A stretch of DNA of 64,000 nucleotides, taken from Salmonella enterica subsp. enterica serovar Choleraesuis. GTDB lineage: Bacteria > Pseudomonadota > Gammaproteobacteria > Enterobacterales > Enterobacteriaceae. Below are positions 20,075 to 28,678 of the stretch, piece by piece. Position 1 is the stretch's first letter; every line of letters starts with the position of its first letter. A program made the translations under genes and the position numbers. The stretch lies in the NCBI GenBank assembly GCA_022846635.1, contig AP025685.1:3720001-3784000 (forward strand). The letters run 5' to 3'. A model generated the notes under the pieces. The model had not been told where the DNA came from, made no database searches, and saw nothing but the letters and a program-made list of their open reading frames with translations.

Positions 20075-20614
20075 ATGAAAAAGGTAATTTTAGCATCCGT
20101 CATTTTTTCCGCATTGGCAATGAACGCAGCACATGCGGCCTCCAATGCCCAGATGACGATCACCGCTGATATTGTAGCGGCGACCTGTGATGTTTCTTTA
20201 TCTACCGCATCCATGGATCTGGGGAACTACGCGCAAAAAGATTTCACCGCCGTAGCCACACCCGTTGCCGCCAGCACCAAACAGTTTACCGTGGGTGTGA
20301 GTAACTGTGACGCGCCATTGGCCTCCGGTGATACCGCTAACGTAGTTATTTCTGGCCAGACCCTGGGGGGTAACCCAAACATCTTTAACGCCTCCGGCAC
20401 CAACTCCGGGATTATGCTGAACCAGAAAGGTTCTACTACCTATCTGAAAAACGGCGACAAACTCAAAATTGCCGACGCTACTACCCCATCTGCGGATGAT
20501 TTCAATAGCAAGGTTATTACCCTGGAAGCAGGCGTAGCCTCTACCGGCACCGCCAGCGCGATTGAATTCGGCCATATCAGCGCACCGGTTCTGTTTAGCT
20601 TTGCCTACAACTAA
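20075..20614 (+). CDS. Major fimbrial subunit
   Basis: 179-residue pilin precursor. Signal peptide is MKKVILASVIFSALAMNAAHA; the mature protein starts near ASNAQMTITADI. Two Cys (VAATCDVSL and VSNCDAP) can form the conserved pilin disulphide, and the C terminus SFAYN carries the aromatic beta-zipper residues used in chaperone and donor-strand pairing. AAGGAGC precedes the ATG. It is the first structural gene and is separated from the chaperone gene by a hairpin, the usual way to keep pilin mRNA in excess. The fimbrial type is not identified. Confidence 0.88.
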   Translation: MKKVILASVIFSALAMNAAHAASNAQMTITADIVAATCDVSLSTASMDLGNYAQKDFTAVATPVAASTKQFTVGVSNCDAPLASGDTANVVISGQTLGGNPNIFNASGTNSGIMLNQKGSTTYLKNGDKLKIADATTPSADDFNSKVITLEAGVASTGTASAIEFGHISAPVLFSFAYN

Positions 20615-20639
20615 TACCTCCCGCTTATAAACGATTCTT

Positions 20640-20662
20640 CAGGCACACCCTGGGTGTGCCTG
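20640..20662 (+). other. Intercistronic hairpin after the major pilin gene
   Basis: Perfect dyad CAGGCACACCC-T-GGGTGTGCCTG. With almost no loop in the ideal fold it will open slightly. There is no T-run, so it is more likely an mRNA stabiliser or partial terminator between pilin and chaperone. Confidence 0.7.
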
Positions 20663-20676
20663 TTCTAAGGAAAGAT

Positions 20677-21384
20677 ATGAATAAACGTTTAGCCGCATTT
20701 GGATTAATGCTCATGCTGACAGCCAATATCTCTCTGGCTGACGGCTTTGGTATTAATGCCACCCGGGTAATATTAAAACAGGGTAATGACAGCACTACCG
20801 TGACATTAAGAAATACCTCGGCACAACAGAGTTATATCGTGCAGTCACGTATGAGCCAGACGGTAGACGGTTTTGAACAAACGCCGTTTATTATTACGCC
20901 GCCTATTTTTAGGCTCGACCCGGAAAGCACGAATAATCTGCGTATTCGTCTGAACGGCAGCTCTTCCCTGGCCCAGGACAGGGAATCGGTTTTTTATCTC
21001 AACACTCGGGCTATTCCTGCCAGTACACAGCAGGGGCCAACTGGAAACGACAAATCCATTAGCGGCACCGCGCAATTTGGCGTGGGTACCATTATTAAAC
21101 TGTTTTACCGCCCTAAAGGACTGACCGGCAGCGCTGAAGACGCTCAGGAAAAATTAAGTTTTATGGCAAGCCCCAGGGGTATACGGGTAATTAATAACGC
21201 CCCTTATTACGTAAGTTTCGCCAACCTGACTGTCGACGGGGAATCATTACTACAGCGAAATGCCCCGGCGATGCTGGCCCCCTTTTCTGAGTACGTTTAT
21301 CCAACCAGCCATAAACGCGGCAAAGTTGCCTGGTCCACGATAAACGATTTTGGTGGGATTAATGCGCATACAACGACTCTTTAA
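20677..21384 (+). CDS. Fimbrial chaperone 1 (PapD family)
   Basis: Periplasmic chaperone that caps pilin subunits. 235 residues from the ATG at 20677, which follows AAGGAAAGAT; a frame extension 21 bases upstream lacks a ribosome site. Signal peptide MNKRLAAFGLMLMLTANISLA. The two Ig-like domains carry the RVILKQGNDSTTVTLRN start, the FIITPPIFRLDP segment and RESVFYLNTRAIP. FGVGTIIKLFYRP holds the subunit-binding Lys. First of three chaperones in this operon; it overlaps the minor subunit gene. Confidence 0.92.
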   Translation: MNKRLAAFGLMLMLTANISLADGFGINATRVILKQGNDSTTVTLRNTSAQQSYIVQSRMSQTVDGFEQTPFIITPPIFRLDPESTNNLRIRLNGSSSLAQDRESVFYLNTRAIPASTQQGPTGNDKSISGTAQFGVGTIIKLFYRPKGLTGSAEDAQEKLSFMASPRGIRVINNAPYYVSFANLTVDGESLLQRNAPAMLAPFSEYVYPTSHKRGKVAWSTINDFGGINAHTTTL

Positions 21385-21934
21385 AACTCTCCTGGTTGTC
21401 CTGGCAGGCGCATATTTCTGCGCGCCGGTCAGTCAGGCGGCCAATATAAACATCAACTTTACCGGATTTATTACTCCCGGCAGCTGTGATGTAGATTTGG
21501 ATCGCCCGGCGCTCAATTTAGGAAATGTCGATTTCCTTTCCCTAAAAGCCGGGGCGCAACTCGCCAATATCGCGTCGTTTAACGCCAGCATTCACAACTG
21601 CTATCTGTCGCTGGCCACGACCTACCGCCCGGCTATCCAGATTACCGGCGAAGGGTTTGACGCCGACGGTAAATTTCTATTCCGCAGCGCGGATTCAGCC
21701 TCAAGCGGTATCGGCGTGTTGCTTTATCACAGCGCTGGAGCGCCGCAATATGCCGACGCTTCACTCAAATCGGGCGACTATATTGACCTCGGCGGCGCGG
21801 GCAGCACGCCTTCGGATACTTCGCTGCCTTTTTTTGTGGGCGTTTCCTGCGGTTCTGTGGCCGACTGCGCGGCTAACGCTATCTCTCCGGGTTCGCTGGT
21901 TTCCCGCATCATGATTAATTTCAGGTACTACTGA
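21362..21934 (+). CDS. Minor fimbrial subunit
   Basis: 190-residue pilin-like protein from the ATG at 21362, which overlaps the end of the chaperone gene by 23 bp and follows GGTGGG. Signal peptide MRIQRLFKTLLVVLAGAYFC plus APVSQA. Pilin signature: TPGSCDVDLDRPALNLGNVD, a second Cys (HNCYLS) and a C terminus MINFRYY suited to donor-strand exchange. Its place between two chaperones suggests an adaptor or terminator subunit served by one of them. A further Cys pair (VSCGSVADC) is unusual for a plain shaft subunit. Confidence 0.85.
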   Translation: MRIQRLFKTLLVVLAGAYFCAPVSQAANININFTGFITPGSCDVDLDRPALNLGNVDFLSLKAGAQLANIASFNASIHNCYLSLATTYRPAIQITGEGFDADGKFLFRSADSASSGIGVLLYHSAGAPQYADASLKSGDYIDLGGAGSTPSDTSLPFFVGVSCGSVADCAANAISPGSLVSRIMINFRYY

Positions 21935-22614
21935 TGCGCGCCCCTCTGCTCATACTGCTAGCGATATTTACATGGTCCACGCACGCGCTGGCGGGAATGG
22001 TGGTCACACCCACCAGACTGGTTTACACCCAGGGTGTAACCTCACAAACCATTACCGTAAAAAACAGCGGCCCGAAAGCATTTCTGGCCAGCGCCAGTAT
22101 GGAAGGTGAAGGGCAAAACTATTTTGCCGTAACGCCCCCGTTATTCCGGCTGGAGCCGGGGGAGAAAGCGTTACTGCGGGTGAGACGCACGGGAAGCGAA
22201 CGAGTTTCGGACTCTCGGGAACAGTTATTTAACTACTCCATTACGGTAATTAGCAGCAGCACCCAGCCAGAACCAGAAGCTAACCGCATTGCGGTTGCCA
22301 GCAAATATTGGTTCCGGCTGTTTTACCGGCCATCTGCTATTGGCAAACCAGAACCCAATAAGTGTGACCTGAAATTTAAGCTCAATCGGGATGGGCTAAC
22401 GGCGGTTAATGACAGCGAATTTTATTCCACCCTGATACACCTGGCGTTAGATGGCGAGATTATCCGGTTATCTCCCGAACAGGCGATTATCGCACCGCAA
22501 AGTTCGCGCTTAATCAGCCGCAAAAATAATATCAAACGGGTGGATTGGGCACGAATAAATGATTTTGGTGGCGCTGATACTCAGTGCACATTCACTACAG
22601 TGGATAAAAAATGA
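21934..22614 (+). CDS. Fimbrial chaperone 2 (PapD family)
   Basis: 226-residue periplasmic chaperone with signal peptide MRAPLLILLAIFTWSTHALA. Domain features: MVVTPTRLVYTQGVTSQTIT, FAVTPPLFRLEPGEKALLRV and SKYWFRLFYRPSAIGKP, the last replacing the more usual I-K-LFYRP. Its ATG shares the A of the preceding TGA, giving tight translational coupling. Sequence is clearly different from chaperones 1 and 3, which suggests specialisation for a particular subunit. Confidence 0.9.
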   Translation: MRAPLLILLAIFTWSTHALAGMVVTPTRLVYTQGVTSQTITVKNSGPKAFLASASMEGEGQNYFAVTPPLFRLEPGEKALLRVRRTGSERVSDSREQLFNYSITVISSSTQPEPEANRIAVASKYWFRLFYRPSAIGKPEPNKCDLKFKLNRDGLTAVNDSEFYSTLIHLALDGEIIRLSPEQAIIAPQSSRLISRKNNIKRVDWARINDFGGADTQCTFTTVDKK

Positions 22615-23339
22615 AAAAAATTATTTTCCTGGTGCTGCTGATCATGAATGTATCCGCTTTCGCTCAGCCAGCCACCTCCTCTGAAATAAAATTTAGCTTT
22701 ACCCGCATTGTTTATTCTGAAAAAGAGAGTAAAGGGACAACGTTCAAGGCGACTAATAGCTCCGATAGACCCCTGCTGATTCAGGCATGGGGCGATCATA
22801 TTAATATCGAGACCGGAGCCGTGGACAGTAATAAACTAAGGGACTCGGTACCGTTTATTGTATTGCCGCCGTTGCAACGAGTAGAGCCAGGAGAGGATTT
22901 CACACTGCAACTGCGCCCTAACGGGCAGCCATTGCCCGAGGGGCGGGAATCGGTTTTTTTGCTATCGTTCAAAGCCATTCCCGTTGAGGAGCAAAAGAAA
23001 GTAAATCGCCTTGCGGTAACGATAGTGACCAGCCTAAAGGTATTTATTCGCAATCATTTATCTGATGAGAATAAAGGTATTGAAACGGCGATTAAAAAGG
23101 TAAGCGCAGGGTGGGATACACAGGGTGTTTTTATTAATAACCCCACTCCCTATTGGCTAACTCTTTCTTCAATGAAGGTTGATAACCATCTCATTGATAA
23201 AGCTGCCCTGCTTAAAATGGTCGCGCCGATGCAGACCACTTATTACCCCTATACCAAAAAAGATCCACATCAGGTCACGCTGCAATTTATTGATGAATAT
23301 AGTATGGACACGCCGCCGGTGAGTTTAAAAATAAAATAA
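22611..23339 (+). CDS. Fimbrial chaperone 3 (PapD family)
   Basis: 242-residue periplasmic chaperone with signal peptide MKKIIFLVLLIMNVSAFA. Features: FTRIVYSEKESKGTTFKATN, FIVLPPLQRVEPGEDFTLQL and RESVFLLSFKAIP. The segment IVTSLKVFIRNHLS stands where the canonical KLFYRP lies and is the most divergent of the three. ATGA overlap with chaperone 2. Immediately upstream of the usher gene, the classic chaperone place. Confidence 0.88.
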   Translation: MKKIIFLVLLIMNVSAFAQPATSSEIKFSFTRIVYSEKESKGTTFKATNSSDRPLLIQAWGDHINIETGAVDSNKLRDSVPFIVLPPLQRVEPGEDFTLQLRPNGQPLPEGRESVFLLSFKAIPVEEQKKVNRLAVTIVTSLKVFIRNHLSDENKGIETAIKKVSAGWDTQGVFINNPTPYWLTLSSMKVDNHLIDKAALLKMVAPMQTTYYPYTKKDPHQVTLQFIDEYSMDTPPVSLKIK

Positions 23340-23359
23340 CATTTTTTTATGGAAGAAAA

Positions 23360-25900
23360 ATGACAACCCGACACAAATCAGGACGTTTTATATTTCCGCT
23401 ATCGCTTATTGCGCTATGTATTAATACTGCCCGCGCCGGAGACTATTTTGATCCGGGGCTGCTGGCAATCGGCCACGGTAATACAACTGCGGTCGATCTT
23501 TCCCGTTTTGAAAAATCAGGGGCAATTGCGCCAGGCGTCTATAACCTGAATATCATTATTAATGGTGAGGAGTATGGTTATCGCGATATAGAAGTAGCCG
23601 CTCTGCCTGAAGGCGGCGTTGCTCCGGTACTGACACCGGAGTTGTTAAATCAGCTCCATGTCAATGTGAAGGGTATTCCGGCGTTAAAAGATAAAGCGCC
23701 GCAGGAGAAAATCACTCATCTGGCTGAGTTAATTCCCCACGCCTCCGCACGAGTCGAGTTAAAGACGCTGTCATTGAATCTTCGTATCCCTCAGGCGGAT
23801 ATGAGCCTGAGCGCTGCCGGTGCGGTTAATCCTGAGTTACTGGATTTCGGTATCCCTGGATTAGTGCTGAACTACAACACTAACGCCAGCCGGATGTGGT
23901 CGCAGACTAATCAGCCCAACTCCAACCTTTTTACCGGTCTTAACGGCGGTATTAATTTTGGCCCCTGGCGGCTGCGCAGTAATTATACCTATAGCGCCTC
24001 TGAAACCGGGAAGCACCGCTACCGCGATTCGGACTTTAATAACACCCGGATCAGCCGCACCATTGTGCCGCTAAAATCTGAGCTGGAAATCGGCGAGATA
24101 AATACATCCGCCGATGTGTTTGACTCGTTCCCCGCCAAAGCGATAGTGCTCAGTTCATTAGATCAGATGAAGCCCTATAGCCTGCGCGGCTTCGCTCCGG
24201 TGATAAGCGGTAACGCGGAAACCAACGCGCGGGTTACGGTGCTGCAAAACAACAATATCGTTTATCAGACCTATGTATCCCCTGGGCCTTTTGTGATTAA
24301 CGATCTGTACCAGACGGCGATTGGTTCGGACCTGACGGTCATGATTCGCGAGGCCGATGGCCGGGTGCGTACCCAGCAAATCGCCTATTCGTCATTGCCC
24401 AATATGCAGCGCCAGGGGGGGTGGAAATATCAGGTTGCGGCGGGCAAGTACAACAGCCATAACGCTTCATACAGTGATGATGCGCGTTTTGTTCAGGGGA
24501 CGCTGACTTACGGCCTGCCGTGGGATATTACGCTCTACGGCGGGCTGCAAATTGCCGAGAAATATTATTCCGGGGTACTAGGTTCCGGCGTGTCAATGGG
24601 GCATTTTGGGGCATTATCTGCCGATGTCACTCAGTCCACCATTACCCGCGGCCAGGATGGCGATCGGCTCTCCGGGCAGTCTTATCGGCTGCGTTACTCA
24701 AAAAGTATCACCGAGGTCGGCACCTCGGTGGATTTAACCGCTTACCGCTACTCCACCAAAAATTACTACAGCTTTGCCGACTATAACCGCCGCGAATACC
24801 GCCCCGGTCCCGATGACTATCCGTGGGCGGCCCAGCGTCGGCGCAGCAGTTTTCAAACCCGTGTTACCCAGGACTTCAGTGAGTACGGTATGTTCTCGCT
24901 CTCCGCCAGCCGCGATGACTACTGGGGCAGCGAAACGGTGAATAAAAACCTTTCCGCCAGCTATAACATCTCGGTGCGCCGGGTCAATCTTGGAATTGGC
25001 TACAGCATCGATCGGGTTAAGCGCAACGGTAGCTGGCCTGAAAATCGCAGCCTGTATGCCAACATTCAGGTACCGTTCAGCATTTTCGATCGCGATAGCA
25101 CCAATAACGCCTATGCCAACTACATGATGAGTAAGGATAATCATGGACGAGTTCAGCAGCAGGCTAGCTATAGCGGGACTATGCTGGACAGTCGCCTGTC
25201 TTATAGCGCTCAGCAAAGCTGGAGTAACGGTAAAAGCGACCCGGCAACCAGCGGGCTAAATCTGAGTTACCAGGGCAGCCAGGGGCTGGCCAGCCTCGGC
25301 TACAGCCACAATAAGCAGTGGCAATCGCTGAATGTCGGTTTAAACGGCGGCCTGGTGGCACACTCCGGCGGCGTTACGCTCTCCCAGACTCTGGGCAGTT
25401 CGGTGGCACTGGTGCAGGCGCCAGGAGCGGTGAATACCAAAGTGGTCAATGGCAATGTTGAAACCAATAGCGCGGGTTATGCCATAGTGCCTTATCTCTC
25501 CGACTTCCAGAAAAACACCGTGGTGCTGGACCCATCCACACTGCCGGACAACGTGGAGCTGCAAAAAAATACCCTTAATGTTTACCCAATTAAAGATGCC
25601 ATCGTGCGTGCCAGCTTTAATACCCGCTCTGGCGCTCAGGGGATATTCAGCCTCAAGGATAATAATGGTCATTATCTGCCGTTTGGCGCGTCGGTAATCC
25701 TGGATGGAGATACGGGCAGCGGCGATAACGTATTTATCGTTGGCGATAAAGGGCAGGTTTATGTCACCGGACTGCCGCCCAAAGGGGCCCTGAATGCAAA
25801 ATGGGGTGATAACAGCGCCCAGAAATGCCGGGCAAATTATGCGATAGCCAACACTCAAACCCAACAGTCGGTATTAAGCCAGACATTAACCTGCCAATAA
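23360..25900 (+). CDS. Outer-membrane fimbrial usher
   Basis: 846-residue usher of the FimD/PapC family. After a signal peptide (to about residue 26, NTARA) it has the N-terminal chaperone-subunit docking domain (YFDPGLLAIGHGNTTAVDLS). Next are the 24-strand pore with its plug and middle domain (NNNIVYQTYVSPGPFVINDL), then C-terminal domains ending with a Cys pair (AQKCRANYA and TLTCQ). Length is typical. It forms the pore that polymerises the pilus and secretes it. Confidence 0.95.
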   Translation: MTTRHKSGRFIFPLSLIALCINTARAGDYFDPGLLAIGHGNTTAVDLSRFEKSGAIAPGVYNLNIIINGEEYGYRDIEVAALPEGGVAPVLTPELLNQLHVNVKGIPALKDKAPQEKITHLAELIPHASARVELKTLSLNLRIPQADMSLSAAGAVNPELLDFGIPGLVLNYNTNASRMWSQTNQPNSNLFTGLNGGINFGPWRLRSNYTYSASETGKHRYRDSDFNNTRISRTIVPLKSELEIGEINTSADVFDSFPAKAIVLSSLDQMKPYSLRGFAPVISGNAETNARVTVLQNNNIVYQTYVSPGPFVINDLYQTAIGSDLTVMIREADGRVRTQQIAYSSLPNMQRQGGWKYQVAAGKYNSHNASYSDDARFVQGTLTYGLPWDITLYGGLQIAEKYYSGVLGSGVSMGHFGALSADVTQSTITRGQDGDRLSGQSYRLRYSKSITEVGTSVDLTAYRYSTKNYYSFADYNRREYRPGPDDYPWAAQRRRSSFQTRVTQDFSEYGMFSLSASRDDYWGSETVNKNLSASYNISVRRVNLGIGYSIDRVKRNGSWPENRSLYANIQVPFSIFDRDSTNNAYANYMMSKDNHGRVQQQASYSGTMLDSRLSYSAQQSWSNGKSDPATSGLNLSYQGSQGLASLGYSHNKQWQSLNVGLNGGLVAHSGGVTLSQTLGSSVALVQAPGAVNTKVVNGNVETNSAGYAIVPYLSDFQKNTVVLDPSTLPDNVELQKNTLNVYPIKDAIVRASFNTRSGAQGIFSLKDNNGHYLPFGASVILDGDTGSGDNVFIVGDKGQVYVTGLPPKGALNAKWGDNSAQKCRANYAIANTQTQQSVLSQTLTCQ

Positions 25901-25913
25901 AATGAGATTATTT

Positions 25914-26999
25914 ATGTTAAAAAAAATTAAAATCTTGATGGCCTGCTTATTATTTATCACCTTTTTCGCTAAGGCTGAGAATATTATTATTGGTCCGGGG
26001 AGTGGAATTATCTGGTCTGGAAGCCCATATAGCATTAACCCTAGTTATATTTATACAGTAAGTGGTACAGTACCTCGCCACGCTGTAGGATTTGGCTTTA
26101 CATCTGGTATGGCTGATAGCTGTGGAGCAAACTCAAATATACTCACTACATTACAGGGACTGGTTGGCTATCAAATTACTAAAGGTATCTATTTGATGCC
26201 ACGCGCCGTAATCTCTGGAACAGCATGGAACCTTCAAGGTAAGTATGGCCCCATGGGATTAAGGCGCTTCTCAGGAACGATTGGCTATCCAAATACACAA
26301 CTGCTGGATACCGATACTAATGAAGCCTGGGAGCTTTTAGCTAATTCATGGTGTTTTCGTAAATACCTTGCTAATAGTAGCACTCAACCTTTTCAGGCCA
26401 ATATATCGGGAGACTGGATAGTGTATGCAGATGGTACACAAGTTCCCTCAAACACAATATATACCTCACCAGATATCAAAGCTTTTTTAACGGTAGGGTT
26501 TGGAGGCAACAATTTTAGTTTGCTGACAAATTTAACTTTCAAGGTTGTTGGTATTGAGTGTTTAGTTAATACTCAAACCAATGTTAATTTTGGCGATGCC
26601 GTTTATGATGTCACGCCGGATGCTGAATTATCCTCAGTATCATCTCCATTCTCCGTCAATTGTAAGCAGGGCTCGTTGCCTGCAAACGTAAATATCAATG
26701 CCTCATTTAAAGCTAATACCGGAATATTTAATGCCAATAATACCCAGCTGGCGCTAACCCAGGGCGGCGGCTATATTACCGGCGAAATTGGCAACGGTAT
26801 AACCGGGAGCGGTGCCTGCGCAGCCCATCCCACCGCGGTTAATTTCGCCCAGGTACCGGTGAAGCTCACCACCATGCTGGCCACCGACCCCAGCGCGGAC
26901 TTCAACAGCACCATCACCTGGAGACTGTGCTCCGGCGGCGCGGCGCTGCCGGTGGGTAATATCAACGCCAGTGCCGAGTTAAGTATTGTATTTAGTTAG
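25914..26999 (+). CDS. Fimbrial tip adhesin
   Basis: About 361 residues from the ATG at 25914 (signal peptide MLKKIKILMACLLFITFFAKA). The AT-rich N-terminal part (to about residue 195) is a unique receptor-binding domain with no recognised family. The C-terminal half is a pilin domain with Cys pairs (GIECLVN, VNCKQGS; ACAAHP, WRLCSGG), ending in ELSIVFS. It is the last gene of the operon, the usual adhesin place. From about 26740 the base composition becomes distinctly GC-richer, which suggests a mosaic gene with an exchanged binding domain. An ATG 12 bases earlier is possible. Confidence 0.82.
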   Translation: MLKKIKILMACLLFITFFAKAENIIIGPGSGIIWSGSPYSINPSYIYTVSGTVPRHAVGFGFTSGMADSCGANSNILTTLQGLVGYQITKGIYLMPRAVISGTAWNLQGKYGPMGLRRFSGTIGYPNTQLLDTDTNEAWELLANSWCFRKYLANSSTQPFQANISGDWIVYADGTQVPSNTIYTSPDIKAFLTVGFGGNNFSLLTNLTFKVVGIECLVNTQTNVNFGDAVYDVTPDAELSSVSSPFSVNCKQGSLPANVNINASFKANTGIFNANNTQLALTQGGGYITGEIGNGITGSGACAAHPTAVNFAQVPVKLTTMLATDPSADFNSTITWRLCSGGAALPVGNINASAELSIVFS

Positions 27000-27015
27000 C
27001 GCTAAAATACTTCGA

Positions 27016-27048
27016 TGCCAGTGGCGTAATAGTCAAACGCCACTGGCA
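27016..27048. terminator. Hairpin at the end of the fimbrial operon
   Basis: 11-bp stem TGCCAGTGGCG/CGCCACTGGCA (27016-27026/27038-27048) 17 bases after the adhesin stop. There is no clear T-run, so it is a possible terminator or 3'-end stabiliser. Confidence 0.6.
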
Positions 27049-27178
27049 CAATTCATCGGCTCAGCCAGCCCAAATATATTCAGATTCAGCTTGCGGCCTC
27101 CCCGACAGGGTAAAATTGTTTTGCGCTACTCCGGCGTTGGTTTGAACTTAAACCGTAGGTTGCCCTTCCCTGTAACGA

Positions 27179-28066
27179 TTACTCCGCGCTAATACCGGAT
27201 GCTTTAAGCAGCTCCAGCAGCGTGATAACTTCAGCATCCATAGGCACCTGCTCATCACGCACTATCATATGCAGTGGCGTCGCACGCCGGGCACCATGGC
27301 CCAGCGCCAGCGGGCGCAGCGCGCCGCTTCCCAGCAACGAACTGATATGGGGCTCCGGCAGCCAGCCGTAGCCTACCTGGCGGTGCACCGCCTCAATGGC
27401 CGCATCTACGGTTGAAAACAGCCAGCGCGGTCGAGACTCCCCGCCGCGAGCCGCCTCCTCCTTATTACGCCCGCCGAGGCAGATTTGCGGGTAGTCCGCC
27501 AGCTGCACATCGGTTAACGGCCCGGCCAGTTTATGCAGCGGGTGATCCCCATGCGCCACGGCGATAAAGTCCACATTCATTAACCACTCGCCACGCCCGG
27601 CTAATCCTTCGCGCTGAGTTAAAACCATGACGTCAGCGTGCGGGTAGTTATCCGCAGCCTGCGGATCGTTTTCCAGTACCTCGGTGAGATGGAGCTGTGT
27701 TTTTGGGTGGCGGGCCTGAAAATCTCTTAGCAAAGTGAACAGCCTGTCGCGGGGGAATACGGTATCTATCACAACATCCAGGCTTACCCTGGCGCCGTCG
27801 CGCATTTGTATGGCGCGGGATTCCAGTGCCTCAAATGCGCCAAGCAGCGGCCGCACCTGGGCCAGAAGCGTCTTTCCGGCCGGGGTGAGCACCGCCTTTC
27901 GCCCCGATATTTCCAGCAGCGTCACCCCAAGATTTTCCTGAAGCTGCGCCAGGTTATAGCTCACCGAAGACTGGCTACGATAGGTGGCCTCTGCGGTGCG
28001 GGCAAAGCTGCCCAACTCCACGACTAGAGCCAGCAGCGACCACTGTTCCAGGGTAGTTTTATGCAT
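27179..28066 (-). CDS. LysR-type regulator divergent from padC
   Basis: 295-residue LysR-family protein with an N-terminal winged HTH (SFARTAEATYRSQSSVSYNL) and a C-terminal effector-binding domain. It is divergent from padC across a 105-bp region with a 12-bp inverted repeat, so it is the likely hydroxycinnamate-responsive regulator. In enterobacteria padC is often paired with a LysR gene; in Gram-positives the unrelated PadR does this. Its final codons form the right copy of the island's direct repeat, so the island was inserted at its 3' end while the gene stayed intact. Confidence 0.88.
   Translation of the reverse strand: MHKTTLEQWSLLALVVELGSFARTAEATYRSQSSVSYNLAQLQENLGVTLLEISGRKAVLTPAGKTLLAQVRPLLGAFEALESRAIQMRDGARVSLDVVIDTVFPRDRLFTLLRDFQARHPKTQLHLTEVLENDPQAADNYPHADVMVLTQREGLAGRGEWLMNVDFIAVAHGDHPLHKLAGPLTDVQLADYPQICLGGRNKEEAARGGESRPRWLFSTVDAAIEAVHRQVGYGWLPEPHISSLLGSGALRPLALGHGARRATPLHMIVRDEQVPMDAEVITLLELLKASGISAE
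27185..27208. repeat. 24-bp direct repeat, right copy
   Basis: Within the last codons of lysR and identical to 17281-17304. It marks the right border of the 9.9-kb fimbrial island. Confidence 0.85.
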
Positions 28067-28081
28067 AACAAACCAATCTAA

Positions 28082-28126
28082 TTTTTGAATTAATTTGCGT
28101 AAAAATTAGCGTTATTAATTCAAAAA
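28082..28126. promoter_or_regulatory. Inverted repeat in the lysR/padC intergenic region
   Basis: 12-bp arms TTTTTGAATTAA (28082-28093) and TTAATTCAAAAA (28115-28126) with a 21-base spacer. Likely binding site of the LysR protein for padC activation and autoregulation. Confidence 0.65.
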
Positions 28127-28171
28127 GTGAAGACTTAGACTGGGTTCATTCAAGCAAAAGAGGAAAAAATA

Positions 28172-28678
28172 ATGAGCCAGTTTGATAAACACGACCTCAG
28201 CGGTTTCATCGGCAAACATCTGGTATATACCTACGATAATGGCTGGAATTACGAGATTTACGTTAAAAACGGCACAACTTTAGACTACCGAATTCATAGC
28301 GGCATGGTTGGCAATCGCTGGGTGAAAGACCAGCAGGCGTGGATTGTGCGGGTAGGGCAGGATGTTTATAAAATTTCGTGGACGGAGCCTACCGGCACCG
28401 ACGTTAGCCTGATTGTGAACCTGGCCGATAAGCTGTTTCACGGCACCATTTTCTTCCCGCGATGGGTCATCAACCATCCGGAAAAAACCGTCTGCTTCCA
28501 GAACCAGCACCTGGATGAAATGGCCGCACTGCGCGAAGCCGGCCCGGCATATCCTACAGAAGTGATTGATGAATTCGCCACCATCACCCTGATCCGCGAC
28601 TGCGGCCCGGATGATGACAGCGTGATTAATTGCCCGGCCAGCGAACTACCGGCTAATTTTCCCGACAACCTGCGTTAA
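28172..28678 (+). CDS. padC: Phenolic acid decarboxylase
   Basis: Cofactor-free decarboxylase that converts p-coumaric, ferulic and caffeic acids to 4-vinylphenols, detoxifying plant hydroxycinnamates. The 168 residues closely match the Enterobacter/Klebsiella enzymes. Catalytic residues of the family are in place: Tyr19 and Tyr21 (LVYTYDNGWNYEIY), Arg49 (GNRWVKD) and Glu72 (SWTEPTGTD). GAGG precedes the ATG. Divergent from its probable LysR regulator. Its stop overlaps the convergent downstream gene by 4 bp. Confidence 0.96.
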   Translation: MSQFDKHDLSGFIGKHLVYTYDNGWNYEIYVKNGTTLDYRIHSGMVGNRWVKDQQAWIVRVGQDVYKISWTEPTGTDVSLIVNLADKLFHGTIFFPRWVINHPEKTVCFQNQHLDEMAALREAGPAYPTEVIDEFATITLIRDCGPDDDSVINCPASELPANFPDNLR

